The notes under the pieces: generated by a model
What the model was told of the DNA's origin: nothing
Seen by the model: the letters and a program-made list of their open reading frames with translations, nothing else
The model's database searches: none
Assembly: GCA_023457035.1 (NCBI GenBank)
Contig: JAEWNN010000012.1
Span: forward strand, 1 to 31,826
DNA: 31,826 nucleotides
Direction: 5' to 3'
From: Verrucomicrobiota bacterium
Lineage (GTDB): Bacteria; Verrucomicrobiota; Verrucomicrobiia; Opitutales; Opitutaceae
Position numbers and translations under genes: made by a program
In this document: in pieces, positions 19,538-27,596 of the stretch
Layout of the letters: the number at the start of each line of letters is the position of its first letter
Numbering within the stretch: the first letter of the stretch is position 1

Positions 19538-21316
19538 ATGAACCCTTCGACCCTACTTCGTCTTTCCCTAACCGTCGTCGCCATTCTGCTCGTTTCAGGA
19601 TCGGGTCGGGCGGCCGAGACTCCAACCGGAATCGAAGCCGATTCGCGGATCACCGGGGTGGTGGTCTATGAGGACAGTGCGATCGTGACGCGCGAGGCGA
19701 CGGTCGAGCTGGCGGCGGGAGTGCAGACGGTCCGGTTCGCCGGGCTGCCGGGAAGCGTGAACCCGAACCTGCTGCAAATCTCCGCCGCCGGCCCCGCCAA
19801 GGCGTCGATCCTCGACGTGACCGCCTATGGGACGCAGCTCGAGGTGCCGGCGAATGTGCGGTTGCGCGAACTCCAGGAACAACAACGCATGCTCGAGACC
19901 GAGACGGCGGAGGTGGCGGACCGGAACAAGCTGCTGGAGCAGCAGCGCGATTACCTCGAGCGCATCAAGGTGCTCACCACCACGCATCCCGCCGGCGACA
20001 ACGCCCAGCCGCCGCCCTCGCTCGAACAGTGGGAGAAGCAGCTCGCGTTCTACGCGGAGCGGCAGATGAAGATCGCGGAGGAGTTGCGGGCAACGCAGCG
20101 CCGCACGGAGGAGCTTGAGGAGAAGGCCGAGGTGCTTGAGAGGCAGATCGACCAGCTCGAGGCGACCAAGGCCAAGCGGGTGCAGAACGTGATTGTGCGC
20201 TGCGAGGTGGCGGTGCCCGGCAAGCTCACGTTGCGAGTCGCCTACCCGGTGCTAGAGGCGAGCTGGGAACCGACTTACGACGTGCGCGTCGCCTCGACCG
20301 ACAAGGGCATCCAACTCGGCTACGCAGCGAAGGTGCAACAGTCGACCGGTGAGGATTGGCGCGGGGTGCAGCTCCAGCTCTCGACCGCGCAGCCCGCCCT
20401 CGGCGGCAAGCCGCCGGTATTCCAACCGTGGATCGTGCGCGAGCGGCCGGATATCGCCCGAGCGGTGAGCGTGGCCACGAAGCAACTCATGAAGGACACT
20501 GGTGCGACGACGAACGAACAGTTGCTCCAGTACACGCGCAATACCGAGATCAGCGGCCAGGCGGGCAATTTTCTCGATCTCCGCCCGAGGGAACCGGCAA
20601 AAGCCGAGACGGTGGAGACGATCGAGGAGGCCGGGACGACCGCGGCCACCGTCGAGGAGGGACTTGGTTCCGCCATTTTCACGATCCCCTACCTGGCCGA
20701 CGTGCCGGCCGACAATGGCGCGCGCAAGTACGTGATCGGCACCACCCCGCTCGAGGGCGTGATGAACCACCTCGCGCAGCCGAAGCTCTCGCCACACACC
20801 TTCCTGCGCGCCCGCGTGACCAACGCCGCCGAGTTCCCGCTGAGCAAGGGCGACATCAACATCTATCTCGACGGGGCGTTTGTCGCCAGTTCGACGATGC
20901 CGGTGGTCATGCCCGGCGCGAAGTTTGTGCTCAATCTCGGCGTCGACTCCGGCATCGTGGTGAAGCGCAAACTGGTCAACCGGCTCACGCAGAACACCGG
21001 AGCGTTCTCGAAGCGCGCCCGCGTCACCTACGAGGTGCAGATCACTGCGGAGAACAACCGCAAGACCGCCGAGACGGTGATCGTGAAGGACCAGCTGCCG
21101 ATCACGCGCCACGAGAAGATCGTGGTGACGATGGTGGCGCCGGCGGCCAGCGAGATTCGCCCCGAGGAGGAGGGTGGAAAGGACGGAGTGGTGCGCAAGG
21201 ACGAGGACGGCGTCTTGAGCTGGACGCTCAAGCTGCAGCCCGGCGAGAAGCGCACGATCCCGCTGAAGTTCTACGTCGAGTACCCCACGGATTTCCCTGT
21301 CGCGGGGCTGGAGTAG
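19538..21316 (+). CDS. Exported MuiA-like protein (DUF4140/DUF4139)
   Basis: A 592-residue protein related to the 'mucoidy inhibitor A' family. A Sec signal peptide is evident (MNPSTLLRLSLTVVAILLVSGSGRA, cleavage about residue 25), so it acts in the periplasm or at the envelope. The N-terminal domain (ITGVVVYEDSAIVTREATVEL, DUF4140-like) is followed by two coiled-coil stretches (about 107-146 and 168-213). The beta-rich DUF4139 domain begins near YPVLEASWEPTYDVR and ends near residue 590 (GEKRTIPLKFYVEYP). The molecular function of the family is not known. The start ATG at 19538 is set by the signal peptide. The 235-nt divergent spacer toward the acyltransferase has TTGACT at 19465-19470 but no good -10. 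Confidence 0.85.
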   Translation: MNPSTLLRLSLTVVAILLVSGSGRAAETPTGIEADSRITGVVVYEDSAIVTREATVELAAGVQTVRFAGLPGSVNPNLLQISAAGPAKASILDVTAYGTQLEVPANVRLRELQEQQRMLETETAEVADRNKLLEQQRDYLERIKVLTTTHPAGDNAQPPPSLEQWEKQLAFYAERQMKIAEELRATQRRTEELEEKAEVLERQIDQLEATKAKRVQNVIVRCEVAVPGKLTLRVAYPVLEASWEPTYDVRVASTDKGIQLGYAAKVQQSTGEDWRGVQLQLSTAQPALGGKPPVFQPWIVRERPDIARAVSVATKQLMKDTGATTNEQLLQYTRNTEISGQAGNFLDLRPREPAKAETVETIEEAGTTAATVEEGLGSAIFTIPYLADVPADNGARKYVIGTTPLEGVMNHLAQPKLSPHTFLRARVTNAAEFPLSKGDINIYLDGAFVASSTMPVVMPGAKFVLNLGVDSGIVVKRKLVNRLTQNTGAFSKRARVTYEVQITAENNRKTAETVIVKDQLPITRHEKIVVTMVAPAASEIRPEEEGGKDGVVRKDEDGVLSWTLKLQPGEKRTIPLKFYVEYPTDFPVAGLE

Positions 21317-21338
21317 GGCTCTGCGAGTTTCCCCGAGA

Positions 21339-21413
21339 CACCGTTCTTGCGGGCATCGCTACTCGGGGGAATGGGCACCGGCTCGCGGTGTGGCGACGTT
21401 CGCGAGAACGTCG
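21339..21413. repeat. REP cluster 3 (one chimeric, one variant unit)
   Basis: The unit at 21339-21362 (-) has an intact GTAGCGA head and TGCC arm, but a right half resembling the other class (AACG). The stem is broken, and it may be a recombinant. The unit at 21390-21413 (+) has head GTGGCGA, arms CGTT/AACG and loop CGCGAG. The cluster lies 22 nt after the MuiA-like stop, between two convergent genes. Confidence 0.7.
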
Positions 21414-21534
21414 GGGCCGGAGCGACGCCTTTGTGCAGCGTGGCTGCGGCGGGGCGTGAATCATGGGTCCGGAGACCCCTGCCACGACGGCGCCGACGTC
21501 GTCGCGAGCTCCGCTACCGACGGACCGCCCGGGC

Positions 21535-22314
21535 TCAGATCATGTACTTGCGCGCGACGGCCGCGGGGACGTTCTCGATGTCCATCAGCGTGAGGAAATC
21601 GATCGTCTTGAACTCGCGGTCGATGGCGGGCTCGCCGCAGATGCGGCATCCAACCATCAGGTACGCGGCCATCAGCCGCGGGATCTTGGCCGTGACGCCT
21701 TCGGTCGACGGCAGGGGGAAGGCGTGGGCGGGGGTGGGCCGGGTGCGGAAGGGGGCGGGCGCGAGGTGCTTCGCCTCGAGCTGGCGGTACACGGCCGCGC
21801 CTTCGGCGGGGTCCTGCGAGGTGAGCGAGCTGCAGCCGAGCAGGTAGCGGGCGCCGCGGCTGCGGGCGTAGATCGAGATGCCGCGCCAGAGGATCCCGAC
21901 GACGGTCTGGTTGCGGTGGTCCAGGTGCACGCAGGCGCGGCCGAGTTCGAGAATCTCGTTACGGAACGGCTCGAAGGGGGCGAAGTCGAACTCCTGCGCG
22001 CTGTAGTAGCCCATCCCGGACGAGGCGGCGACCGGCCCGGGGAGCATGCGGTAGGTGCCGACGACCTCGCCGGTGCCGTTCTCCTCGACGAGCAGGTGGG
22101 CGCAGGCGCCGTCGAAACGGTCCTCGTCGCGGCCGGTCTCCCAGGCGGAGGCGAGGCCCTCGTTGAGCTCCTTGTTGAACACCTCGAAACGCAGGCGCTG
22201 GGCGGACCGCACATCGTCTCCGCTCGTGGCCAGCCGCACGCGGTAGCGGCCCGTCACCACCGGGAACCCGGTGGTCTTGGTGGATACTTGGTCGTTGAGC
22301 GCGGTGGGGGGCAC
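21535..22314 (-). CDS. GNAT acyltransferase, OlsB/'hemolysin'-like
   Basis: A 259-residue protein of the GNAT-like family that includes OlsB (ornithine N-acyltransferase) and proteins labelled putative hemolysin. Features include VRSAQRLRFEVFNKELNEG, the acceptor loop HLLVEENGTGEVVGTYRMLP, GMGYYSAQEFDF, and ILELGRACVHLDHRNQTVVGILWRG. The last is the best-conserved block of the family. OlsB makes 3-hydroxyacyl-ornithine from acyl-ACP. The start is taken as GTG 22314 (VPPTALNDQVSTK); the open frame extends to 22458, but that part is Pro/Ser-rich and overlaps no conserved sequence. It is convergent with the MuiA-like gene and divergent from tatT. The lipid product is not proven. Confidence 0.82.
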   Translation of the reverse strand: MPPTALNDQVSTKTTGFPVVTGRYRVRLATSGDDVRSAQRLRFEVFNKELNEGLASAWETGRDEDRFDGACAHLLVEENGTGEVVGTYRMLPGPVAASSGMGYYSAQEFDFAPFEPFRNEILELGRACVHLDHRNQTVVGILWRGISIYARSRGARYLLGCSSLTSQDPAEGAAVYRQLEAKHLAPAPFRTRPTPAHAFPLPSTEGVTAKIPRLMAAYLMVGCRICGEPAIDREFKTIDFLTLMDIENVPAAVARKYMI

Positions 22315-22465
22315 GGGAGAACGTTGTTGAGCGGACGGAGGCGGAGCGTGGTGAACGGGTGCGCGGCTACAACGTTTTTGGGGGCCGTGGGGTGACGCGG
22401 CGGTTGTAATCGGGTGACGGCCGGGTGACGGGGCGATCGGTGGGGGTGGGGGGCGCATGCCGGAT

Positions 22466-22539
22466 CGATGCGCTCACGCGCATCGCTACGGGGATGCGTG
22501 CGTCGGTGCGGTGGCGTGGCGGCGTTCGGGCGGACGCCG
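22466..22539. repeat. REP cluster 4 (one perfect, one variant unit)
   Basis: The unit at 22466-22489 (-) is a perfect copy (GTAGCGA head, TGCG/CGCA, loop CGTGAG). The unit at 22516-22539 (+) has head GTGGCGG, arms CGTT/GACG and loop CGGGCG. This is the one cluster that sits upstream of both neighbouring genes and not at a 3' end. Confidence 0.78.
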
Positions 22540-22617
22540 GGGCTGGTTCGCGGCGCGCACGGGTCGCCACAGGGCGGCCGGTCCGGGGCGGCCGCCGGCC
22601 GCCCATCCTGCCGCCAA

Positions 22618-22655
22618 GCCGGCGGGGCTCTTTCTGTTGCCAGGCCGGCGGGGCT
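22618..22655. repeat. Short direct repeat ahead of tatT
   Basis: GCCGGCGGGGCT occurs at 22618-22629 and again at 22644-22655, 26 nt apart, each followed by a T/C-rich stretch. It ends 20 nt before the tatT start. It looks like a small tandem duplication in the leader. Confidence 0.6.
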
Positions 22656-22674
22656 TTGCTTCAACGCCGGCTCC

Positions 22675-23622
22675 ATGTTTCCGGTGCGTTTCCTGTCTCG
22701 CGGGGTGGTCGCCGTCCTCTTGGCCGGGGGGCTGGGCGGCTGCTCGATCAACAAGCTGGCCGTCAACAAGCTCGGCGATGCGCTGGCCGGCGGTGGCGGA
22801 GGCACGTTTGCCACCGACGACGATCCGGAACTGGTGAAGGCGGCGGTGCCGTTCAGCTTGAAACTGATGGAGAGCCTGCTGGCCGAGAGCCCCGAGCACC
22901 GCGGGCTGCTGCTGGCGGCGTCGAGCGGTTTCACGCAGTACGCCTACGCTTTCGTGCAGGAGGATGCCGACGAACTCGAGGCCACCGACTATGCCGCGGC
23001 GCAGGCGCTGCGCGAGCGGGCGAGACGCCTCTACCTGCGCGCCCGCGACTACGGCCTGCGCGGGCTGGAGGTGCGGCAACAGGGCGCGCGAGCGGCGCTG
23101 GCCGCCGACCCGCGTGCGGCGGTGCGCGGTTTCAACAGGGCCGACGTGCCCCAGCTCTATTGGACGGCGGCGGCGTGGGCGTCCGTCATCGCCTTGAGCA
23201 AGGATGATCCGTCCCGCCTCGCGGAGATCCCGCAGATGGAAGCGCTCATCGACCGCGCCGCCGAACTCGATGCCGACTGGGGCGAGGGGGCGATCCACAG
23301 TTTCCTGATCATCTACGAGATGGCGCGGCAGGGCGTGGCCGGCGACGCCGCGGCGCGGGCCCGGGTGCATTTCGAGCGGGCGGTGGAGCTGGCGCGCGGG
23401 CGGCAGGCTTCGCCGTTCGTGAACTTCGCCGAGGCGGTTTGCATCGAGCAGCAGGATTACCCGTTGTTCGCCGAGTTGCTGGGCCAGGCGCTCGCGATCG
23501 ATGCCGATGCCTATCCCGAGCAGCGGCTCGTCAACCTCGTGGCGCAGCAGCGCGCCCGCTGGCTGCTCGCGCGCAAGGACGACTTGTTTCTCTCCACCGA
23601 ACCCGCGGCGCCGCGCCGCTGA
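22675..23622 (+). CDS. tatT: TRAP transporter-associated lipoprotein TatT
   Basis: A 315-residue predicted lipoprotein. The signal sequence ends in a lipobox LGG-C23 (VVAVLLAGGLGGCSIN), giving a lipid-anchored mature protein. The body is alpha-helical and Ala/Leu/Glu-rich with TPR-like helices, as in the TatT family first defined in Treponema (Tp0956). Family-like segments are VPFSLKLMESLLAESPEHRGLL, AYAFVQEDADELE, and the later ARVHFERAVELARGRQASPFVNFAE. TatT forms a complex with the periplasmic binding protein TatP, and a DctP-type gene follows by 38 nt, as expected. The ATG at 22675 is set by the signal peptide. No transporter membrane subunit is encoded nearby. Confidence 0.87.
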   Translation: MFPVRFLSRGVVAVLLAGGLGGCSINKLAVNKLGDALAGGGGGTFATDDDPELVKAAVPFSLKLMESLLAESPEHRGLLLAASSGFTQYAYAFVQEDADELEATDYAAAQALRERARRLYLRARDYGLRGLEVRQQGARAALAADPRAAVRGFNRADVPQLYWTAAAWASVIALSKDDPSRLAEIPQMEALIDRAAELDADWGEGAIHSFLIIYEMARQGVAGDAAARARVHFERAVELARGRQASPFVNFAEAVCIEQQDYPLFAELLGQALAIDADAYPEQRLVNLVAQQRARWLLARKDDLFLSTEPAAPRR

Positions 23623-23660
23623 ACCCGCGCTCCGGACCGCTGTCCCTTCCCCTTTCCGCC

Positions 23661-24686
23661 ATGACCAAGTCCCTCGTCTCCCTCTTCTCCCGCCGCCTGC
23701 TTGCGACATTGGCCGCTGCGACGCTGGCCGTGACCGCGCTCGCCGCGCCGAAGCTCAAACTCGGCACGCTCGCGCCTGTCGGCACCTCGTACCACAAATC
23801 GCTCATGGCGATGGCCGAGACCTGGCGCAAGGAGTCGGGCGGCGCGGTCGACCTCAACCTTTTCGCCGGCGGCAAGCTTGGCGGCGAGGCCGAGATGGTG
23901 GGCCTGATGCAGGTCAACGCGCTGCAGGCGGCGATGCTCACCGCGGTGGGACTGGCGGAGATCGAGCCAGGAGTGACCGGCCTGCAGAACATTCCGATGG
24001 GCTTCCACACCCTGGCCGAAGTCGACTACGTGGGCGAGCGCCTGCGGCCGCTGCTCGAGGAGCGGCTGGCCCGGAAGGGCTTTGTCGTGATCTTCTGGGT
24101 GGACTCGGGGTGGGTGCGCTTCTTCGCCAAGGAGCCGATCCTCCACCCCGACGACCTGCGCAAGCTCAAGCTCTTCAGCTGGTCGGGCAACCCCGCGCAG
24201 GTCGAGCTGTACCAGTCGGCCGGATTCGACGCGAAGGCGCTGGAGACCGCCGACATCGTGCCCGGCCTGCAGACCGGCCTGATCGACGCCGTGCCGCTGC
24301 CGCCGTTCTTCGCGATGGCCGCCCAGGTCGACACCCGCGCGCCGCACATGCTCGACCTGAACTGGGCGCCGCTGGTCGGCGCGCTGGTCGTGCGCAAGGA
24401 GACCTGGGAGAAGATCCCGGCCGCGACGCGCGAGAAGCTGCGCGCGGCGGCGGTGCGCGCCGGCGAGGAGATCAAGGCCACCGGTCGCCGCGAGATGGAG
24501 GAGTCCGTCGCGGCGATGGAGAAGCGCGGGCTGAAGGTCGAGCGCCCCTCCCCCGACGTCGAGGCCGAGTGGCGTGCGATCTCGGAGTCGGTGTACCCGA
24601 AGATCCGGGGCAAGCTGGTGCCGGCCGACGTCTTCGACGAGACGATGCGGCTGCTGGCTGAGTGCCGCGCGCTGGGGAAGAGCTGA
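23661..24686 (+). CDS. TRAP transporter substrate-binding protein (DctP/TatP)
   Basis: A 341-residue periplasmic binding protein of the DctP family, which delivers organic acids or related ligands to TRAP permeases. The Sec signal peptide is clear (LLATLAAATLAVTALA, cleavage about residue 28), followed by the mature start KLKLGTLAPVGTSYHKSL. The DctP pattern includes NLFAGGKLGGEAEMVGLMQ, DLRKLKLFSWSGNP and ETADIVPGLQTGLIDAVPLPPFF. The usual carboxylate-binding arginine region of DctP is hard to place here, and TatP-type ligands may be hydrophobic, so the substrate is open. It forms an operon with tatT; dctQ/dctM permease genes are absent and a REP cluster starts 10 nt after the stop. Confidence 0.9.
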   Translation: MTKSLVSLFSRRLLATLAAATLAVTALAAPKLKLGTLAPVGTSYHKSLMAMAETWRKESGGAVDLNLFAGGKLGGEAEMVGLMQVNALQAAMLTAVGLAEIEPGVTGLQNIPMGFHTLAEVDYVGERLRPLLEERLARKGFVVIFWVDSGWVRFFAKEPILHPDDLRKLKLFSWSGNPAQVELYQSAGFDAKALETADIVPGLQTGLIDAVPLPPFFAMAAQVDTRAPHMLDLNWAPLVGALVVRKETWEKIPAATREKLRAAAVRAGEEIKATGRREMEESVAAMEKRGLKVERPSPDVEAEWRAISESVYPKIRGKLVPADVFDETMRLLAECRALGKS

Positions 24687-24695
24687 GGGCGGGGG

Positions 24696-24786
24696 AGCGT
24701 GAGAACGCTGACGGAGGGATCGATGGGCTCACGCCCATCGCTACGAGGAAGGGAGATGCCGCGTAGCGACGTTCGTGAGAACGTCG
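24696..24786. repeat. REP cluster 5 (two perfect units, one fragment)
   Basis: A fragment AGCGTGAGAACGCT lies at 24696-24709. The unit at 24721-24744 (-) has arms TGGG/CCCA, a compensatory variant. The unit at 24763-24786 (+) has CGTT/AACG. Both full units have the GTAGCGA head and CGTGAG loop. The cluster lies between the dctP stop and the RAYT stop, 10 nt from the latter. Confidence 0.9.
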
Positions 24787-24796
24787 ACCGTCTGCA

Positions 24797-25354
24797 TCAT
24801 GGCGCCGTTTCGCTCAGGCGATTCCAGATCCGCCAGAACAGCTCCCAGTAGCCTTCCTGCCGCGGATCGAGATCGGGGTAGCCGGGCACGAGACAGCCGG
24901 AGCACGGCCAGTGCTGCCAGCGGTCCGCGAGGGTGGCACGCACCGGATTTTCGAGGATGTACCAGGTGATCGCGCGGAATGCGTCGCTGCTCCGCTCTTC
25001 ATCGCGGAGAACATGGTCGTGGGCTTGCGCCTGAAGGCGGAAGCTCGGTGCGAGGAGGGCGTTCCACGTTTTGCGGAACAGGTGCACCGCGAGGCGCTGG
25101 TCGCTGGAGTCGGCCGCACCGCAAAGCAGGAAGTGTCCGTGGTCGGGCATCAGGCAGTAGGCCGGGCAGACGACGCCGTACCGGCCGAGCGCATGGCAGA
25201 GCAACTCGCGCAGGCGGGCGTGGTGCAGCGCGTCGAGCCAGCCGTGGCGGCGGCGCTCGATGGTCATGCTCCAGTGCACGATCGCCCGACCGCGGTAATG
25301 TTCGGAGCGTAAACGCGGCAGGCGGTTACGCCGGCGAGGGGCGGCGCCATCCAT
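24797..25354 (-). CDS. REP-associated tyrosine transposase (RAYT, Y1/IS200-like)
   Basis: A 185-residue Y1-type HUH protein. The metal-binding HUH motif is H72-G-H74 in YCLMPDHGHFLLCG, and the probable catalytic tyrosine is Y132 in ITWYILENPVRATL. The Y...NPVRA block is typical of RAYTs rather than of IS200/IS605 TnpA. RAYTs nick single-stranded REP DNA next to a GTAG-type tetranucleotide and are thought to spread REP elements. The gene is flanked by REP clusters 5 and 6, whose units carry GTAG at the foot of the hairpin. ATG 25354 is preferred; a GTG at 25375 adds 7 residues. There are no IS ends and no TnpB. It appears intact and is probably a domesticated single-copy gene. Confidence 0.9.
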   Translation of the reverse strand: MDGAAPRRRNRLPRLRSEHYRGRAIVHWSMTIERRRHGWLDALHHARLRELLCHALGRYGVVCPAYCLMPDHGHFLLCGAADSSDQRLAVHLFRKTWNALLAPSFRLQAQAHDHVLRDEERSSDAFRAITWYILENPVRATLADRWQHWPCSGCLVPGYPDLDPRQEGYWELFWRIWNRLSETAP

Positions 25355-25427
25355 GATGGCGGAATGGCTACGCACTTTCGGCCGCGGGGCAAGGTTGGCG
25401 GGCGGATGATCGCGAAGCTGGACGGAT

Positions 25428-25527
25428 CGATGCGCTCACGCGCATCGCTACGGGGAGCGGTGGCGGTGTAGCGACGTTCGTGAGAACGCCGCTCTCGCGG
25501 CATCGATGCCCTCACGGGCATCGCTAC
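25428..25527. repeat. REP cluster 6 (three units)
   Basis: The units are 25428-25451 (-; TGCG/CGCA), 25468-25491 (+; CGTT/AACG with one outer-stem change) and 25504-25527 (-; TGCC/GGCA, compensatory). All have GTAGCGA heads and CGTGAG loops. The cluster lies 74 nt upstream of the RAYT start and 33 nt from the esterase stop. Confidence 0.92.
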
Positions 25528-25560
25528 GGACGGGTATGAGGACGGCTCGCCCTGTTCCGC

Positions 25561-27186
25561 TCACCAGTTGTCGGTGCGGAAGGGGGCGGCGGGGAGGCCG
25601 GCGCCGTTGTAGAGGTTGGCGGCGGGTTGCGGGTCGTTGGCGAAGGCATACCGCACGGCCATCGGGGCCTTCACCGCCGGGCTGCTGACGACCACGGTGT
25701 CGCCCTTGATCCGGGCCTCCGCGGGATGGAAGACGCGGTCGGCGCCGGCGACCTGGAAGCCCTGCACGCGCGGGCCGCGGCAGACCAGGCCGATCTCGGC
25801 GTGGGCGAAACGCACCCGGATCGTGCCGTCGCCCTCGAGGGAGTGTTCGGCGTAGGTCGGCCCGGCGGCATCGACGCCCTCGCCGTGGACCCGGGCGCGC
25901 GCGACGAGCGCGAGGCGGCGGCCGACCTCCTGCTTGTGCGTGGGGTGGAGGTTGGCGCTGTCGCCGACGTCGATCGTCACGGCCATGCCGGTGGCGGGCA
26001 GCGCGAGGGCCGCGGTCTGCGCCTCGCGGAGACGCGCCCACCAGGTGGCGGCGGGGTTGTTGTCGGCGTAGTTGGGAAGCTGGACGAAGAGGAACGGCAG
26101 CGGCCCGGTGGTGGGCGCGAGCGCGACGGGCTCGGCGGGGGTGGCCTCCTTCCCGCGCTTGTTCTTCCGCTCCTCCTTGGGCGGGGTCGGCGGCTGGGTG
26201 GCGGCGGCCCAGGCGGCGCGCCAGCCGGTGATGAGGCCCGGGAAGAGGTCGCGGTACTCGGCCTCGCGGCCGCAATTGGACTCACCCTGGTACCAGAGCA
26301 CACCGCGGATCGCGAAGGGGACGACGGGGGCGACCATGCCGTACCAGCAGGTGGTCGGCTCCTCGGGCAGCCCGGGGCCGGCGGGGCGCCAGGGTTTGTC
26401 GGCGGGTTCGGGCTGGCCGGCGGCCTGGGCGGCGTCGGCCAGTTTCTGCCAAGCGGCGAGCTTCTGGTCGAAGGCGGCCTTCTTCGCCGGGTAGTCGGCG
26501 ACGGTCTGTTCCCAGGCCTTGGCGACGGAGGCGGCGTGGGGCGTGGCGGCGAGCATGGCCGGCGAGAGCCAGGACTCGATCGGCGTGCCGCCCCAGGAGA
26601 TGTTGAGCAGGCCGATCGGCACACCGAGGGTGCGGTGCAGATCGCGGGCGAAGAAGAAGCCGACGGCGGTGAAGTGCGGCGCGGTCTCGGGGCCGCAGAC
26701 CGTCCAGGATCCTTGGACATCGGCGGCGGGCCGGTCGTGGGCGAGCTGGGGAGCGACCTTGAAGTGGCGGATGAGCGGGAAGTGTGCGGTCGAGGCCTCG
26801 GTGATGGCGTCGTCGGAGAGGCGGACGGGCCACTCCATGTTGGACTGGCCGGAGCAAAGCCAGACGTCGCCCACGAGAACGTCGCGCAGGGTGATGGTGT
26901 TGGAACCGTCGACGACGAGGTCGGCCGGGTAGGGCTGGGCGGGCATCGGAGCGAGATCGACGCGCCAGTAACCCTCGCGGTCGGCCTTGGTGGCGAGGGT
27001 CTGGCCGCGGAAGGCCACGGTGATCTTCTCGCCGCGCTTGGCGGTGCCCCAGATGGGGACGACGGCGTCGCGTTGGAGGACGGCGTGGTCGGTGAAGACG
27101 GCGGCGAGCTTCACCTCGGCGCGGAGCGCGGTGGCGAGGAGGACGAGGGAGACGAAGGCGGGCGCGATCTGACGACGGAGGATCAT
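25561..27186 (-). CDS. Secreted sialate O-acetylesterase-family (SASA/SGNH) esterase
   Basis: A 541-residue exported esterase. The signal peptide is MILRRQIAPAFVSLVLLATALRA (cleavage about 23). A beta-sandwich N-domain (SNTITLRDVLVGDVWL) leads to the catalytic SGNH-like domain with nucleophile S115 in CSGQSNMEWP. Then come LNISWGGTPIESWL, RGVLWYQGESN and the Asp/His block DVGDSANLHPTHKQEVGRRLA. These match the SASA family, which removes acetyl groups from sialic acids or from plant polysaccharides such as xylan. With no sialidase here, polysaccharide deacetylation is as likely as sialate hydrolysis. A Lys/Glu/Pro-rich insertion (about 340-370, PPKEERKNKRGKE) interrupts the domain, probably a surface loop. 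The gene appears to stand alone. Confidence 0.9.
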   Translation of the reverse strand: MILRRQIAPAFVSLVLLATALRAEVKLAAVFTDHAVLQRDAVVPIWGTAKRGEKITVAFRGQTLATKADREGYWRVDLAPMPAQPYPADLVVDGSNTITLRDVLVGDVWLCSGQSNMEWPVRLSDDAITEASTAHFPLIRHFKVAPQLAHDRPAADVQGSWTVCGPETAPHFTAVGFFFARDLHRTLGVPIGLLNISWGGTPIESWLSPAMLAATPHAASVAKAWEQTVADYPAKKAAFDQKLAAWQKLADAAQAAGQPEPADKPWRPAGPGLPEEPTTCWYGMVAPVVPFAIRGVLWYQGESNCGREAEYRDLFPGLITGWRAAWAAATQPPTPPKEERKNKRGKEATPAEPVALAPTTGPLPFLFVQLPNYADNNPAATWWARLREAQTAALALPATGMAVTIDVGDSANLHPTHKQEVGRRLALVARARVHGEGVDAAGPTYAEHSLEGDGTIRVRFAHAEIGLVCRGPRVQGFQVAGADRVFHPAEARIKGDTVVVSSPAVKAPMAVRYAFANDPQPAANLYNGAGLPAAPFRTDNW

Positions 27187-27362
27187 GGCGACGGAGTTCC
27201 TGCGGGCGCGACGGTGCCAGTGGCGCGGTTGGGCGGCAAGGAGGATGGGTGACTCCCTCCTGCGGGCCGAGGTGGGGTGCGCGGTCGCCCGCGACTTCGG
27301 CGGTTCTCGCCGGGGGCGAGAGCGACATTGAATCCGAGCGCGAGGCGCCTTTGGTCCGGACC

Positions 27363-27596
27363 ATGCCTTTGACCGTCGAACAGATCGTTCAGGAGACCAA
27401 CCAGTGGCCCGTCGACAGCGTGGCCGAGCTGCTCGACCGGATCACCGTGGCCAAACACGGCGGGCTGGCGGAGCAACGCGGTGCGGCGTGGGCCGAAGTG
27501 GCCGCCCGGCGCTCCGCGCAGATCGATGGTGGGGTGGAAAGGTTGATCCCGGGAAGCGCGGTCAGTGCCCAAGTTCGTAAGCTCATCGGTCGGTGA
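27363..27596 (+). CDS. Antitoxin of an addiction-module (ParE/RelE-type) pair
   Basis: A 77-residue acidic/helical protein, MPLTVEQIVQETNQWPVDSV..., ending AVSAQVRKLIGR. It resembles the short 'addiction module protein' antitoxins that pair with RelE/ParE toxins: a helical N-terminal half (VAELLDRITVAKHGG) and a toxin-binding tail with a conserved Arg-rich helix (AWAEVAARRSAQIDGG). The strongest evidence is context: the stop codon overlaps the toxin start (GTGA, 27593-27596). The gene looks intact even though the toxin is broken. No autoregulatory operator is evident in the 176-nt upstream spacer. Confidence 0.72.
   Translation: MPLTVEQIVQETNQWPVDSVAELLDRITVAKHGGLAEQRGAAWAEVAARRSAQIDGGVERLIPGSAVSAQVRKLIGR

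Larger units (their letters stand above)
22315..22674. other. Divergent spacer with REP cluster 4
   Basis: This 360-nt region separates the GNAT gene (-) from tatT (+), so promoters for both should be here. Besides the REP pair and a 26-nt-period direct repeat, I see no convincing -35/-10 pair and no gene. Confidence 0.5.

Noticed and set aside
24797..25354. An IS200/IS605 insertion sequence
   Set aside because: There is no TnpB, no IS ends are recognised, and the Y...NPVRA block plus flanking GTAG hairpins fit a RAYT better.
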